Of a DNA stretch of 64,000 nt, positions 9,344 through 17,351 are shown piece by piece. Location of the stretch: contig NZ_JACIFH010000001.1 of the NCBI RefSeq assembly GCF_014197265.1, positions 2,480,001 to 2,544,000 on the forward strand, read 5' to 3'. Source of the DNA: Microbacterium invictum. Lineage in GTDB: Bacteria; Actinomycetota; Actinomycetes; Actinomycetales; Microbacteriaceae. The translations under genes and the position numbers were made by a program. The first letter of the stretch is position 1, and each line of letters opens with the position of its first letter. Below the pieces are notes generated by a model. The model worked only from the letters and a program-made list of their open reading frames with translations, was not told the origin of the DNA and searched no databases.

Positions 9344-11047
9344 TCAGCGGGTGACGGCGACGTTGACGACGGCCGTCGTGCCGCCCTTGACGGCGGCGAC
9401 GGCCTCGGCGAGCACCCGGTCGAGCTGCGCCAGGTCGTCGACCTCGGCGGCGTACATTCCGAACGGCGCGGCGAACGCGCTCAGATCGGGCTGGGTGGCC
9501 AGGTCGACGCCGAGGTGGTTGTCCGTCTGTACGGCCGCGCCCTGCGGGTAGAACCGCAGGTGGTTCATCTTCATCGACAGGTACTTCTTGTTGTTGTAGA
9601 CGACCATCAGCACCGGCAGTCCGTGGTCCTTCGACGCCAGCAGCGACTGCACGATCGGGTTGTAGAGGAACGCGCCGTCGCCGACGGTGTAGAGGACGAA
9701 GCCGTCCTGCACGGCGAGCTTGACGCCCAGTGCCACGGCCATGCCCTGGCCGAGCCCGCCCTGCACGTAGAAGAAGGAGTCGGGGCGGTCCCAGCCGATG
9801 TGCCGCTGTACGAGCCGGCCGTGGGTGATGGTCTCGTCGACGACGATCGCCTGCTCGGCGCCAGCGATGTCGCGCAGCCGCACCGACAGCGCCACCGGGT
9901 CGATCCCGGAGGTGGATGGCAGGGCCTTCGCCTCGATGGCGTCGGTCTGCGCCTGGAATGCGGCGTGCTCCGACTCGACCTGCGCGCGCCGCGCGGCCAC
10001 CAGGTCGTCGTCTGCGCGGGCGAGGGTCGCCTGGCGCAGCGCGGCGAGCGTCTCGGGCAGGGCGCCCTCGAGGTAATGGTCGGCGTTGAGCACCTGGTAG
10101 ACGATGTGCGGGCGCTGCGGGATCTCGTCGATCACGACCATGGTCGCGTTCGAGGGTCGCTTGCTCGGCGGATAGAACGGCGCGCGGCAGTTCACCAGCA
10201 CGATGACGTCGGCGTCGTCGAGGATCGCGTCGACGTCGTTGCCGATGTACGCGGGGCTCGACTTGGAGATATTGGCGGCGACGGCCGACTGCGGCTCGAC
10301 GACGGCGATGCCGAGGTCCTCGGCGAGCGCGGTGAGCGCCTCGAAGCCGCCCTTCTCTCGACCGGCGGTCTCGGTGATGATCACGGGGCGCTTGGCGCCC
10401 GCGAGCAGCTCGGCCACGGCATCCACATCTTCGGGCACACTCACACGCCGCCCGCGCGGGACCACCTTCTTGGGCTTCACCGGCGGCTCGGCCTGGTCGA
10501 GCAGCACCTCGAGCGGGATGTTCAGGTAGACCGGTCCGGTCGGCTGGCGGTCGGCGAGCTCGCCGGCCCGCTTGACCATCGTGTAGAGCGTCGAGACCGA
10601 CGCCGCCTGCTGCGACCATTTGGTCCACGGCTGGGCAACGTGGTGCGTGCCGCCCACGATGGACAGGTTGCGGTACCACTGGCCACCCGGGTCCTGGCCG
10701 GGGCCGTCGCCGTAGGTGATCGATTCGCTCGAGGTCACGACCATGCCGACGCCGGCCAGCAGCGCGCCGTGGACCGCCATCGAGCCCTGCAGCAAGCCGG
10801 GTGCCGCGTGCAGCAGCACCGCCTGCACGCGGCGGGTCACCAGGCCGTATCCGGTGGCCATGCCCACCGCGACGGTCTCGTGCATGAGGTCGAGGTAGCG
10901 CGGGGTGGCGACTCCGTCGGCCTGCCGGCGAGCGAGCGCCTCCCACGCCGGGGCCCATTCCGAACCCGGCGACGAGAAGATGACGTCGACGCCGAGATCG
11001 GCGAACGCCTCGATCAGCAGCTCGCCGCCGTCATACGTCGTCGTCAT
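9344..11047 (-). CDS. Thiamine-diphosphate-dependent enzyme (benzoylformate decarboxylase / acetolactate synthase-like)
   Basis: 567 residues with the three-domain ThDP layout. The catalytic glutamate is E57 in HETVAVGMATGYG. The cofactor motif GDG (456-458) is followed by NN at 485-486, the expected spacing for the ThDP/Mg motif. Reactions in this family include 2-oxoacid decarboxylation and carboligation. Start: ATG 11047 lies 19 bp after the amidohydrolase stop and gives MTTTYDGGELLIEAF, the normal N-terminus; the frame's upstream extension is antisense noise. In operon context it probably acts on an oxoacid of a catabolic route shared with the amidohydrolase and the Ldh2-like enzyme. Confidence 0.88.
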   Translation of the reverse strand: MTTTYDGGELLIEAFADLGVDVIFSSPGSEWAPAWEALARRQADGVATPRYLDLMHETVAVGMATGYGLVTRRVQAVLLHAAPGLLQGSMAVHGALLAGVGMVVTSSESITYGDGPGQDPGGQWYRNLSIVGGTHHVAQPWTKWSQQAASVSTLYTMVKRAGELADRQPTGPVYLNIPLEVLLDQAEPPVKPKKVVPRGRRVSVPEDVDAVAELLAGAKRPVIITETAGREKGGFEALTALAEDLGIAVVEPQSAVAANISKSSPAYIGNDVDAILDDADVIVLVNCRAPFYPPSKRPSNATMVVIDEIPQRPHIVYQVLNADHYLEGALPETLAALRQATLARADDDLVAARRAQVESEHAAFQAQTDAIEAKALPSTSGIDPVALSVRLRDIAGAEQAIVVDETITHGRLVQRHIGWDRPDSFFYVQGGLGQGMAVALGVKLAVQDGFVLYTVGDGAFLYNPIVQSLLASKDHGLPVLMVVYNNKKYLSMKMNHLRFYPQGAAVQTDNHLGVDLATQPDLSAFAAPFGMYAAEVDDLAQLDRVLAEAVAAVKGGTTAVVNVAVTR

Positions 11048-11066
11048 CTTCTCGTCCTGTGGCACG

Positions 11067-11966
11067 TCAGGCCTTCTCCGACTTCTGTGCGGCGCCGGCG
11101 GCGACGGGCTCGGGGATGTCCCAGTCAAGCACCTTGCAGATGCCCTTGCCCATGATCCACTCCAGCTCTTCGGGCGAGAAGCTGAAGTACTTCGTGAACT
11201 GCTCGATCGTGTCGGTCCAGGTGAGGCCGTGGCCGAGCAGGCGGGTGATGTCGGTACCCCAGTGCGCGCGCTCGGGACCCATCTTGTCGACGACCTCACG
11301 GACGTACTTCTCGATGTTGAGGTTCGGGAACGGCTGCGTCGAGTAGCCGGGGATGGCCGAGACCTTCACCGAGATGTTCGGGTAGACGTGCAGGTCGGCG
11401 GTCTCCTGCACCCAGTAGCCGATGGCATCGTCGACGCAGCGCGCCATGATGCCCATGTGGTCGATGATGATCTTCAGATCGGGGTGCTTCTCGGCGATCT
11501 GGCCCAGCTCGCGCTTCCAGATCGGTGCGTGCACCATCGTGGGGATGCCGAGCTTCTCGGCGATCGGCCAGTACCAGTCGTTGGTGCCGTCGATCATCCA
11601 GTTTCGGTCCTGGGGCCGATGGAACGTCAAGCGCGTGCCCAGGATGTGCGGGTTCTCCTTGTACTCGTGGAGCAGCCGCTCACCCTCTTCCTGGTCGTTC
11701 TGGGGGATGCGCGCCATGATGCCGAAGCGGCCGGGGTTGGCCTCGGCCGCCTCGAGGGCGTAGTCGATGCGGTCACCCTCCCACGACGGGGGCAGGATGA
11801 GGGCGCGGTTGACGCCGGCCTCATCCATGAGCGATACGGCTTCTTCAGCCAGGAAGGCCTCCTCGCGGTGGCCGTTGAGACGGATGCGCTCGCGGGCGCC
11901 GGGGACCCAGGGGCGGTCCGGCGTCTCTTCTTTCCAGAGGTGGATCTGTGAGTCGACGATGAACAA
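11067..11966 (-). CDS. Amidohydrolase-2 family (ACMSD/PDC-hydrolase-like) TIM-barrel protein
   Basis: 299 residues. The PF04909-type barrel starts with FIVDSQIHLW, a variant of the DxHxH metal strand in which the second histidine is replaced. Later metal-ligand candidates are HAPIW, IIDHMG and HWGTDI. Members hydrolyse or decarboxylate lactones and aromatic ring-cleavage products. No ATG fits the N-terminus. The TTG at 11966, with AAGGAAG just upstream, gives a full-length protein, so a TTG start is proposed. It is the first gene of a three-gene operon on the minus strand. The altered metal strand makes a decarboxylase or lactonase more plausible than a classical amidase. Confidence 0.82.
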   Translation of the reverse strand: MFIVDSQIHLWKEETPDRPWVPGARERIRLNGHREEAFLAEEAVSLMDEAGVNRALILPPSWEGDRIDYALEAAEANPGRFGIMARIPQNDQEEGERLLHEYKENPHILGTRLTFHRPQDRNWMIDGTNDWYWPIAEKLGIPTMVHAPIWKRELGQIAEKHPDLKIIIDHMGIMARCVDDAIGYWVQETADLHVYPNISVKVSAIPGYSTQPFPNLNIEKYVREVVDKMGPERAHWGTDITRLLGHGLTWTDTIEQFTKYFSFSPEELEWIMGKGICKVLDWDIPEPVAAGAAQKSEKA

Positions 11967-12160
11967 AATGCTTCCTTCGCTTGTGGGGGCGAGAGCGTCG
12001 CGGCGACGATGCCGCCCGGTCTCCGCCTGGCTGTGTGCCAGCGCCTCGACGCTAACCCGGGCCGGTGAGCCGTTCCAGCCGTACGGGCGCACGATTAGCT
12101 GAACCGTTCGTGCACCGGCGCCCCGGGCGCCTCCACAGGGGCCTGTGATTGGGTGGATGC

Positions 12161-13033
12161 ATGACCTCTGAACCGAAGGGCCCGGCGAGGCGTCGCCCGC
12201 CCGAGGACGCGGGCCGCTTCGCGCGCGACGGCGGTCGCATCCGCTTCACCGCCCGCAGCGCCACCGTGGTGCGCGTGGAACGGATCGCGCCGCCCATCGT
12301 GCGGGTGACGGTGACCGGACCCGACTTCGCGGACTTCACCAGCGTCGGACCCGCCGATCACGTGCGGCTCTTCTTCCCCGATCCGGTCACCGGCGAACTG
12401 GTGGCGCCGAAGCCGGTCGGCGTGGGCGAGGACGGCATCGTCCGCCCCGACCGCGCATCGATCGCCCGTGACTTCACGCCGTTGCCGCGTGCCGTCGACG
12501 GGGGTGTCGAGCTGGACCTCGATTTCTTCACGCACCCCGACCCCGGACCGGCATCGGCCTGGGCCGAGAGCGCGCAGCCGGGGGACCAGCTCGTCGTCAT
12601 CGGCCCGCGCGGATCCAAGCGCGCTCCGCAGGACATCGACGCCCTCCTGCTGCTCTGCGACGAGACGTCACTGCCCTCGGTCTCGCGCTGGGTGCGCGAC
12701 GTACCGCCTGGCACCACGGTCGACGTGGTCGCGGCGGTGCCCGGCGACGCCTCATGGGTCGCCGGATACATCGGTGCCGGCGCGGGTGTCACCGTGCGGG
12801 TGCATCTCGTCCCCGAGGCCGCGAAGTGGCTCGATGCCGTGCGCGGCCTGGCGATCGGCGCGGGCACGTTCGTGTGGGCGGCGGGCGAGGCGTCGGCGCT
12901 CGTGCCGCTGCGGCGGTACCTGCGCCGCGAGCTCGGGCTGCCCGCGGCGCAGGCGGTCGTCAGCGGCTATTGGCGCAGCGGCGTGGTGGCGTTCGACCAC
13001 CATGCCCCCGTCGATCCCGCCGATCCGGACTGA
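12161..13033 (+). CDS. Siderophore-interacting FAD-dependent ferric reductase (SIP family)
   Basis: 290 residues with an N-terminal FAD-binding beta-barrel (about 20-150, including VRVERIAPPIVRVTVTGPDF) and a C-terminal SIP NAD(P)-binding domain (about 155-280, with LLLLCDETSLPSVSRW). These cytoplasmic enzymes reduce ferric siderophores to release iron. The ATG at 12161 matches the family start better than an in-frame ATG four codons upstream. It stands alone, convergent with the second CMD gene. No Fur/DtxR box was identified with confidence in the 190 bp upstream. Confidence 0.88.
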   Translation: MTSEPKGPARRRPPEDAGRFARDGGRIRFTARSATVVRVERIAPPIVRVTVTGPDFADFTSVGPADHVRLFFPDPVTGELVAPKPVGVGEDGIVRPDRASIARDFTPLPRAVDGGVELDLDFFTHPDPGPASAWAESAQPGDQLVVIGPRGSKRAPQDIDALLLLCDETSLPSVSRWVRDVPPGTTVDVVAAVPGDASWVAGYIGAGAGVTVRVHLVPEAAKWLDAVRGLAIGAGTFVWAAGEASALVPLRRYLRRELGLPAAQAVVSGYWRSGVVAFDHHAPVDPADPD

Positions 13034-13051
13034 TCACGCGTCACCGGCCGA

Positions 13052-13624
13052 TCAGGCCTCGACGCGCGCGTACCCGCTGATGTCGGGGTACGGCGGTTCG
13101 CGATCGGCCTGCAGATCCACCTCGAACGTGTTCAGCAGCATGCCGAGCATCGTGAAGTTGCCGAGCGAGGCCACCGTGTCGACGACGCCCACCTCGCCGA
13201 AGTGGCCGACCATCTGGTCGAAGAGCTCCTGCGGCACGAAGTGCTCGGCGAGCAGCTCGGTGCAGAACGCGTAGAAGACCTGGTCCTCGTCGCGATCGAA
13301 GACCGGCGTCTCGCGCCGGGCGAGCGCGTCGACGGCCCCTTGCGGAATGCCTTCGCGCACGGCGACGTCGACGTGCGCATTCCAGGAGTACTGGGCGTCG
13401 AACCGGCGGGCGGCGATCAGCAGCGCCAGTTCACGCAGCCGCAGCGGCAGACTCGAGTCCCAGCGCAGGTACGATCCGAGCTGCTCGACCCGGTCGCACA
13501 GCTCGGGGCTCTGCAGCCACACCTGGAACGGCGCTCCCAGCCGGCCGCGGGAACCTGCGATCCTCTCGAACACTTCCTGCTGGCGCGGAGACATCTCCTC
13601 CGGCGCGATCTTGCTGATGCGCAT
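13052..13624 (-). CDS. Carboxymuconolactone decarboxylase (CMD) family protein, copy 2
   Basis: 190 residues, clearly paralogous to the product of 2214-2780: both share RxFDAQYSWNAHV, a similar SLGNxTMLxMxLNxFEVDLQ stretch and an identical ending style (PPxPDxxGxARV). It also lacks the AhpD CxxC pair. The ATG at 13624 has an AAGGGA ribosome site. Its identity with copy 1 is moderate by eye, which suggests two specialised enzymes rather than a recent duplication. It lies alone between the siderophore protein and an efflux pump gene transcribed towards it. Confidence 0.8.
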   Translation of the reverse strand: MRISKIAPEEMSPRQQEVFERIAGSRGRLGAPFQVWLQSPELCDRVEQLGSYLRWDSSLPLRLRELALLIAARRFDAQYSWNAHVDVAVREGIPQGAVDALARRETPVFDRDEDQVFYAFCTELLAEHFVPQELFDQMVGHFGEVGVVDTVASLGNFTMLGMLLNTFEVDLQADREPPYPDISGYARVEA

Positions 13625-13728
13625 GCGGGCGCGTCCCTTCGTCGGTTACTCCGATGAGTCAAGCCGCGCGGGCGTGCGCCAACCAGCATCCACTCTGCAA
13701 CGTAACCGTGCAGGACCGGGCAGCCACC

Positions 13729-15255
13729 TCAGCCGAGCTGCGGAGCCTGCTCCTCGACGCTGCGCGTACTGCGCTCATCCTGCTTCGGCTTCGGATCGCG
13801 CATGAACAGTGACGCAGCGACGCCCACGAGGATCACCGCCGCCGGCAGCAGGGTGGCCTGCGCCATCGCCGTGGAGAACGGCTCCGCGATCTGCTCGGGC
13901 AGAGTGCCTCCCCCGATACCGTTCGCCGCGTCGTCGAGTCCGGGGAGGTTCGCTTCGAGCCGCCCCTGCATGACGGCGGCGATCGCGGCCGATCCGACCA
14001 CCGAGCCGACGGTGCGCATCGTGTTGTAGACCCCTGATCCGGCGCCGGCCTGGCGTGGCGTCAGGCTGCGCGTCGCCGTCGCGGCCATCGGACCCCACAT
14101 GCCGGACTGTCCGATGCCCATGAGCGCGGACGGCAGCAGCAGCGCCCAGATCGGGACGTCCATGTTCATCACGAGGGCGTACCAGACGAGCGAGCCAGAC
14201 ACGAGCAGCATCCCCGGGACGAGCAGCCAGCGAGCGTCGACGCGATCCTGCAACCGACCGACCAACGGCGACAGGACCCCGACGCACACCGCCATCGGGA
14301 TCAGGATCAGCGCCGACTCGGTGGGCGTGAGGCCCCGAGCCAGCTGCAGGAAGAACATGAGCGGCAGCGCCATGCTCGCGGCGGTGAAGCCCACCGCCGC
14401 CACACCGACGCTTGCCGCGGAGAAGTTGCGACTGCGGAACAGCTCCATCGGCACGAGCGCCTCGCTGCGGGTGCGGAACTGCTGCCACACGAACACCCCG
14501 AGGACGACGACGCCGGCGCCGATCAGCACGGGTACCGAGATCGGCCCCCAGATCACGCCCCAGTCGTAGTGCTCGGCCTCCTGCAGCCCGAAGACGATGA
14601 GGAACAGCGCAATCGCACTGAGGAACACGCCGACCACGTCGAAGCGGTGCGGGTGGGTCTCGAGCTTCGGCACGAGGATCCATGCCATGACGAAGGCGAT
14701 GATGCCGACGGGGAGGTTCACGAAGAAGATCCACTCCCAGCCGAGACCGTCCACGAGCAGGCCGCCGGCAAGCGGGCCGACGAGCATCGCGACGCCTGAC
14801 GTCGAGCCCCACAGCCCCATCGCCGCACCACGTCGGTTCGGCGGGAAGGTACGCGTGATGACAGCCATGGTCTGCGGCGTCATCATCGACGCCCCAAGAC
14901 CCTGAACAGCGCGCATGGCGATGAGGGTGCCGAGGGTGGGAGACAGCCCGCAGCCGAGGGATGCCAGGGTGAACACCGCCAGCCCGATCAGGTAGATGTT
15001 CTTGGGCCCGAACCGGTCACCGAGACGCCCCGTGATGAGCAGCGGGACGGCATAGGCGAGCAGATACGCCGACGTCACCCAGATCACGTTGTCGAGGTTG
15101 TTGGTGCCCGGGTCGAGCGCGGCCTTGATCGCCGGATTGGCGACCGAGACGATCGTCGTATCGACGAGGATCATGAAGAACCCGATGACCAGTGCCCAGA
15201 GGGCAGGCCACGGGTTGCGCTGCACGGCCGGGCCGGTTGCGGGGGTGGTGTTCAT
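13729..15255 (-). CDS. DHA2-family (EmrB/QacA-type) MFS multidrug efflux transporter
   Basis: 508 residues, about 14 membrane helices, which marks the DHA2 drug:H+ antiporter family. Visible motifs are the DTTIVSVANPAI segment in helix 1, GRLGDRFGPK (motif A) and GSTSGVAMLVGPLAGGLL in helix 5. It exports toxic compounds using the proton gradient; the substrate is unknown. The start codon overlaps the stop of the PadR gene by 4 bp (ATGA), so regulator and pump share one transcript. The start at 15255 is fixed by that overlap and by homology beginning at the next residues. Confidence 0.92.
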   Translation of the reverse strand: MNTTPATGPAVQRNPWPALWALVIGFFMILVDTTIVSVANPAIKAALDPGTNNLDNVIWVTSAYLLAYAVPLLITGRLGDRFGPKNIYLIGLAVFTLASLGCGLSPTLGTLIAMRAVQGLGASMMTPQTMAVITRTFPPNRRGAAMGLWGSTSGVAMLVGPLAGGLLVDGLGWEWIFFVNLPVGIIAFVMAWILVPKLETHPHRFDVVGVFLSAIALFLIVFGLQEAEHYDWGVIWGPISVPVLIGAGVVVLGVFVWQQFRTRSEALVPMELFRSRNFSAASVGVAAVGFTAASMALPLMFFLQLARGLTPTESALILIPMAVCVGVLSPLVGRLQDRVDARWLLVPGMLLVSGSLVWYALVMNMDVPIWALLLPSALMGIGQSGMWGPMAATATRSLTPRQAGAGSGVYNTMRTVGSVVGSAAIAAVMQGRLEANLPGLDDAANGIGGGTLPEQIAEPFSTAMAQATLLPAAVILVGVAASLFMRDPKPKQDERSTRSVEEQAPQLG

Positions 15256-15872
15256 GAGATGACGCTTTCTCTGAAGGCGTCGAGCCGCTCGCGCGTCTCG
15301 ACAGGGAGTTCGTCGATGCCCCACGCGACGGTGGGGTCGGCCAGCCTCGAGAGGAATCCGTCGAGCCAGGCGAAGTCGGCATCCAGAATCGCGCTCTCCC
15401 GCTCGATCTCGACGAGGAACTGCACCGGCACCTCGCGGGCGGCCGCGGCGGCGAGGCGATCACGTAGTTCGGCGGTGTACTCGGCGAGGGCGGCGCGGCG
15501 CTGCGTCAGCAGGTCGATGACCTCGCCGCGCGGCAGATCGTGGGACTCTGACAGCGCGACTCGGAACTCGGTGAGCCGCCCCAGCCGGGGGAGCTCCTGC
15601 CGCACCCATTGCGCACCGGCTTCCGCGCCGCGTTCCGTCAGCCGGTAGGTCGTGCGAGCCGGGCGGTTGCCGGCGCGGTCGATGCCGACCGACGCCGCGT
15701 ATCCGCGCCGCTCCAGCCGCGTGACCGTGTGATAGAACGTGCCGTTCGCGATGGTGACGAGTCGGTCGTCGCCCCGCTGACGGATGAGGCGCATCATCTC
15801 GTACGGATGCATGTCGCGCTCGCGCAGCAGTCCGACCACGATGACGCTCAACGGCGTGAGGCTCTCTGCCAT
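15252..15872 (-). CDS. PadR-family transcriptional regulator of the adjacent efflux pump
   Basis: 206 residues. The N-terminal PadR winged helix (about 5-85) contains PLSVIVVGLLRERDMHPYEM and NGTFYHTVTRLERRGY; a long helical C-terminal domain follows (PadR subfamily 2). The ATG at 15872 has a strong GGGAGGG ribosome site. PadR proteins usually repress a linked transporter until a ligand binds. A perfect 16-bp palindrome lies 16 bp upstream, and the pump gene is coupled behind it, so autoregulation is the simplest reading. Confidence 0.9.
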   Translation of the reverse strand: MAESLTPLSVIVVGLLRERDMHPYEMMRLIRQRGDDRLVTIANGTFYHTVTRLERRGYAASVGIDRAGNRPARTTYRLTERGAEAGAQWVRQELPRLGRLTEFRVALSESHDLPRGEVIDLLTQRRAALAEYTAELRDRLAAAAAREVPVQFLVEIERESAILDADFAWLDGFLSRLADPTVAWGIDELPVETRERLDAFRESVIS

Positions 15873-15887
15873 CCGCGCCCTCCCTAT

Positions 15888-15903
15888 TAGTCCATATGGA
15901 CTA
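15888..15903. promoter_or_regulatory. Perfect 16-bp palindrome, probable PadR operator
   Basis: The sequence TAGTCCATATGGACTA is a perfect inverted repeat just upstream of the padR-like gene's ribosome site. Its AT-rich centre and position in the only promoter region of the padR-efflux operon fit an autoregulatory operator. That PadR binds it is inference. Confidence 0.7.
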
Positions 15904-15970
15904 TAGAGCATTACGGCATGAGGGGTGATGCGGAGGCCGCGGGCCGCGCCTCATCGTGGCCGACGAGTGA

Positions 15971-16684
15971 TCACACAGCGGCGGCCCTGAGCCGCCTCAG
16001 CAATTCGTCGACACCCTCGGTCCAGGGTGTTCCGTGTCCGGGGAGCACCCAACTCGCACGGACATCCTCGAGCCGTGCGAGGGAGTCCAGCGCCCGCTGC
16101 GGATCGTCGGTGAACGGCGCCGGCTGCGGGCCGCGCTGCCCGGTGAGGACATGGCGCGTCGTCAGCGCGTCGCCGACGAAGAGCGCGTCGACCGCGGGCA
16201 CATGCACGGCGATGCTGCCCGGCGAATGTCCTGGCAGGGGGATCACCCGGGGGCTGCCCGGCAGGGCGAGCACGTGCTCGCCCTGGATTTCGACGACCTC
16301 GGTGAGGTGGCGGGTCCGGCCCCCGCCCTTGCGCAGCGCGTACCAGAAGAACCCGAGGGTCGCGCCGGCCCGCATCCGCGGGCGTGCGGTCGCCGGTGGC
16401 TTCTCGCCCCGCGCGCGGCCGGCGTCGGCCTCGTGGATGAAGACCGGCACGCCGTGATCGCGGCGCAGCCGCTCCGCGAACCCCACGTGATCGCTGTCCC
16501 CGTGCGTCAGGATCAGACCGCGGATGTCTTCCGGCGACTTTCCCATACGTGAGAGTTCGACGAGCAGTTCGGTCCAGTGCCCGGGCAGGCCGGCATCGAC
16601 GACGGTGATCCCGGCCTCGGTGTCGATCAGGTAGGCGGCGACGATGTCGTTGCCGATCCGGTGCAGGCCTGGGGCGAGTTCCAT
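15971..16684 (-). CDS. Metallo-beta-lactamase-fold hydrolase
   Basis: 237 residues of the MBL fold. The metal motif reads THGDSDHVG (60-68): H61 is present, D63 replaces the second histidine of HxHxDH, and D65-H66 follow. PGHSPGS supplies the third-motif histidine and PGHG the last. Such proteins hydrolyse esters, thioesters or lactones; the H-to-D swap may alter metal content. It is transcribed divergently from a TetR gene 70 bp away, and a long inverted repeat overlaps its start codon, so it is probably the regulator's target. A quorum-quenching lactonase is one option but cannot be claimed. Confidence 0.85.
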   Translation of the reverse strand: MELAPGLHRIGNDIVAAYLIDTEAGITVVDAGLPGHWTELLVELSRMGKSPEDIRGLILTHGDSDHVGFAERLRRDHGVPVFIHEADAGRARGEKPPATARPRMRAGATLGFFWYALRKGGGRTRHLTEVVEIQGEHVLALPGSPRVIPLPGHSPGSIAVHVPAVDALFVGDALTTRHVLTGQRGPQPAPFTDDPQRALDSLARLEDVRASWVLPGHGTPWTEGVDELLRRLRAAAV

Positions 16685-16711
16685 GATGGCTACGATACCT
16701 AGCCATCATGG
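16681..16711. promoter_or_regulatory. 12-bp inverted repeat between the MBL hydrolase and TetR genes, probable TetR operator
   Basis: The arms CCATGATGGCTA (16681-16692) and TAGCCATCATGG (16700-16711) are perfect inverse copies separated by 7 bp. The left arm contains the start codon of the MBL gene. A related AT-rich stretch (GCTATAGTCAATAGCTATAC) follows to 16730. Position and symmetry suggest a TetR dimer or dimer-pair site that blocks the hydrolase start. Confidence 0.72.
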
Positions 16712-16754
16712 CTATAGTCAATAGCTATACTGATGGCACGAACAGAGGAGCCCC

Positions 16755-17348
16755 ATGCCGACGCCCGCGCGCACCTCGCTGGACGACATCATCCGTGCCG
16801 GCTGCGACATCCTGGAGGCCGAGGGTCAGGCCGGCCTGACGATGAACGTCGTCGCCGCACGCGTGGGAGTGCGGGGACCTTCCCTCTACAAACGGGTTCG
16901 CAGTCGCGACGACCTCATCCGCCTCATCGCCACCAGGACCGCACGTGATCTCGGCGACCATCTCGACACCATCGTGCGCGGGACGGCCGGCCCCACCGAC
17001 GCCCGGACGCAGCTCACCGACCTGGCCCACATGCTCCGCGCCTTCGCGCACGCGCGGCCCGAGCAGTACCGCCTCGTCTTCGCCCCGGGGTCCGAAGCGA
17101 CACAGCCGGACGCGGAGGCGCGTGCTCGAGCTGTCGCGCCACTCCTCGACGTCACCACGCGACTGGCCGGCCCGGAACACGCACTCGAAGCCGCGCGCAC
17201 CGTCACGGCCTGGGCGAGCGGCTTCATCGGCATGGAACTTGCCGGCGCCTTCCAACTCGGCGGCGACGTCGACCGCGCCTACGAGTTCGGCATCGTCACA
17301 CTCGCAGCCGCGCTCGCGCATCGCGCCGGCGAACACTCCACCGAATGA
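16755..17348 (+). CDS. TetR/AcrR-family transcriptional regulator (WHG-type C-terminal domain)
   Basis: 197 residues with an N-terminal helix-turn-helix (about 8-55, including LTMNVVAARVGVRGPSLYKR) and a C-terminal ligand domain of the TetR_C_33/WHG type, ending in ASGFIGMELAGAFQLGG. The ATG has a clear AGAGGAG ribosome site. It is divergent from the MBL hydrolase gene, with an inverted repeat in between, so it likely represses that hydrolase and itself. Confidence 0.9.
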   Translation: MPTPARTSLDDIIRAGCDILEAEGQAGLTMNVVAARVGVRGPSLYKRVRSRDDLIRLIATRTARDLGDHLDTIVRGTAGPTDARTQLTDLAHMLRAFAHARPEQYRLVFAPGSEATQPDAEARARAVAPLLDVTTRLAGPEHALEAARTVTAWASGFIGMELAGAFQLGGDVDRAYEFGIVTLAAALAHRAGEHSTE

Positions 17349-17351
17349 GCG

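Noticed and set aside
8241..10958. A 905-codon minus frame covering both the Ldh2-like gene and part of the ThDP gene
   Set aside because: The N-terminal two thirds are arginine-rich shadow of the ThDP gene in another frame. Ldh2 homology begins only at ATG 9278.
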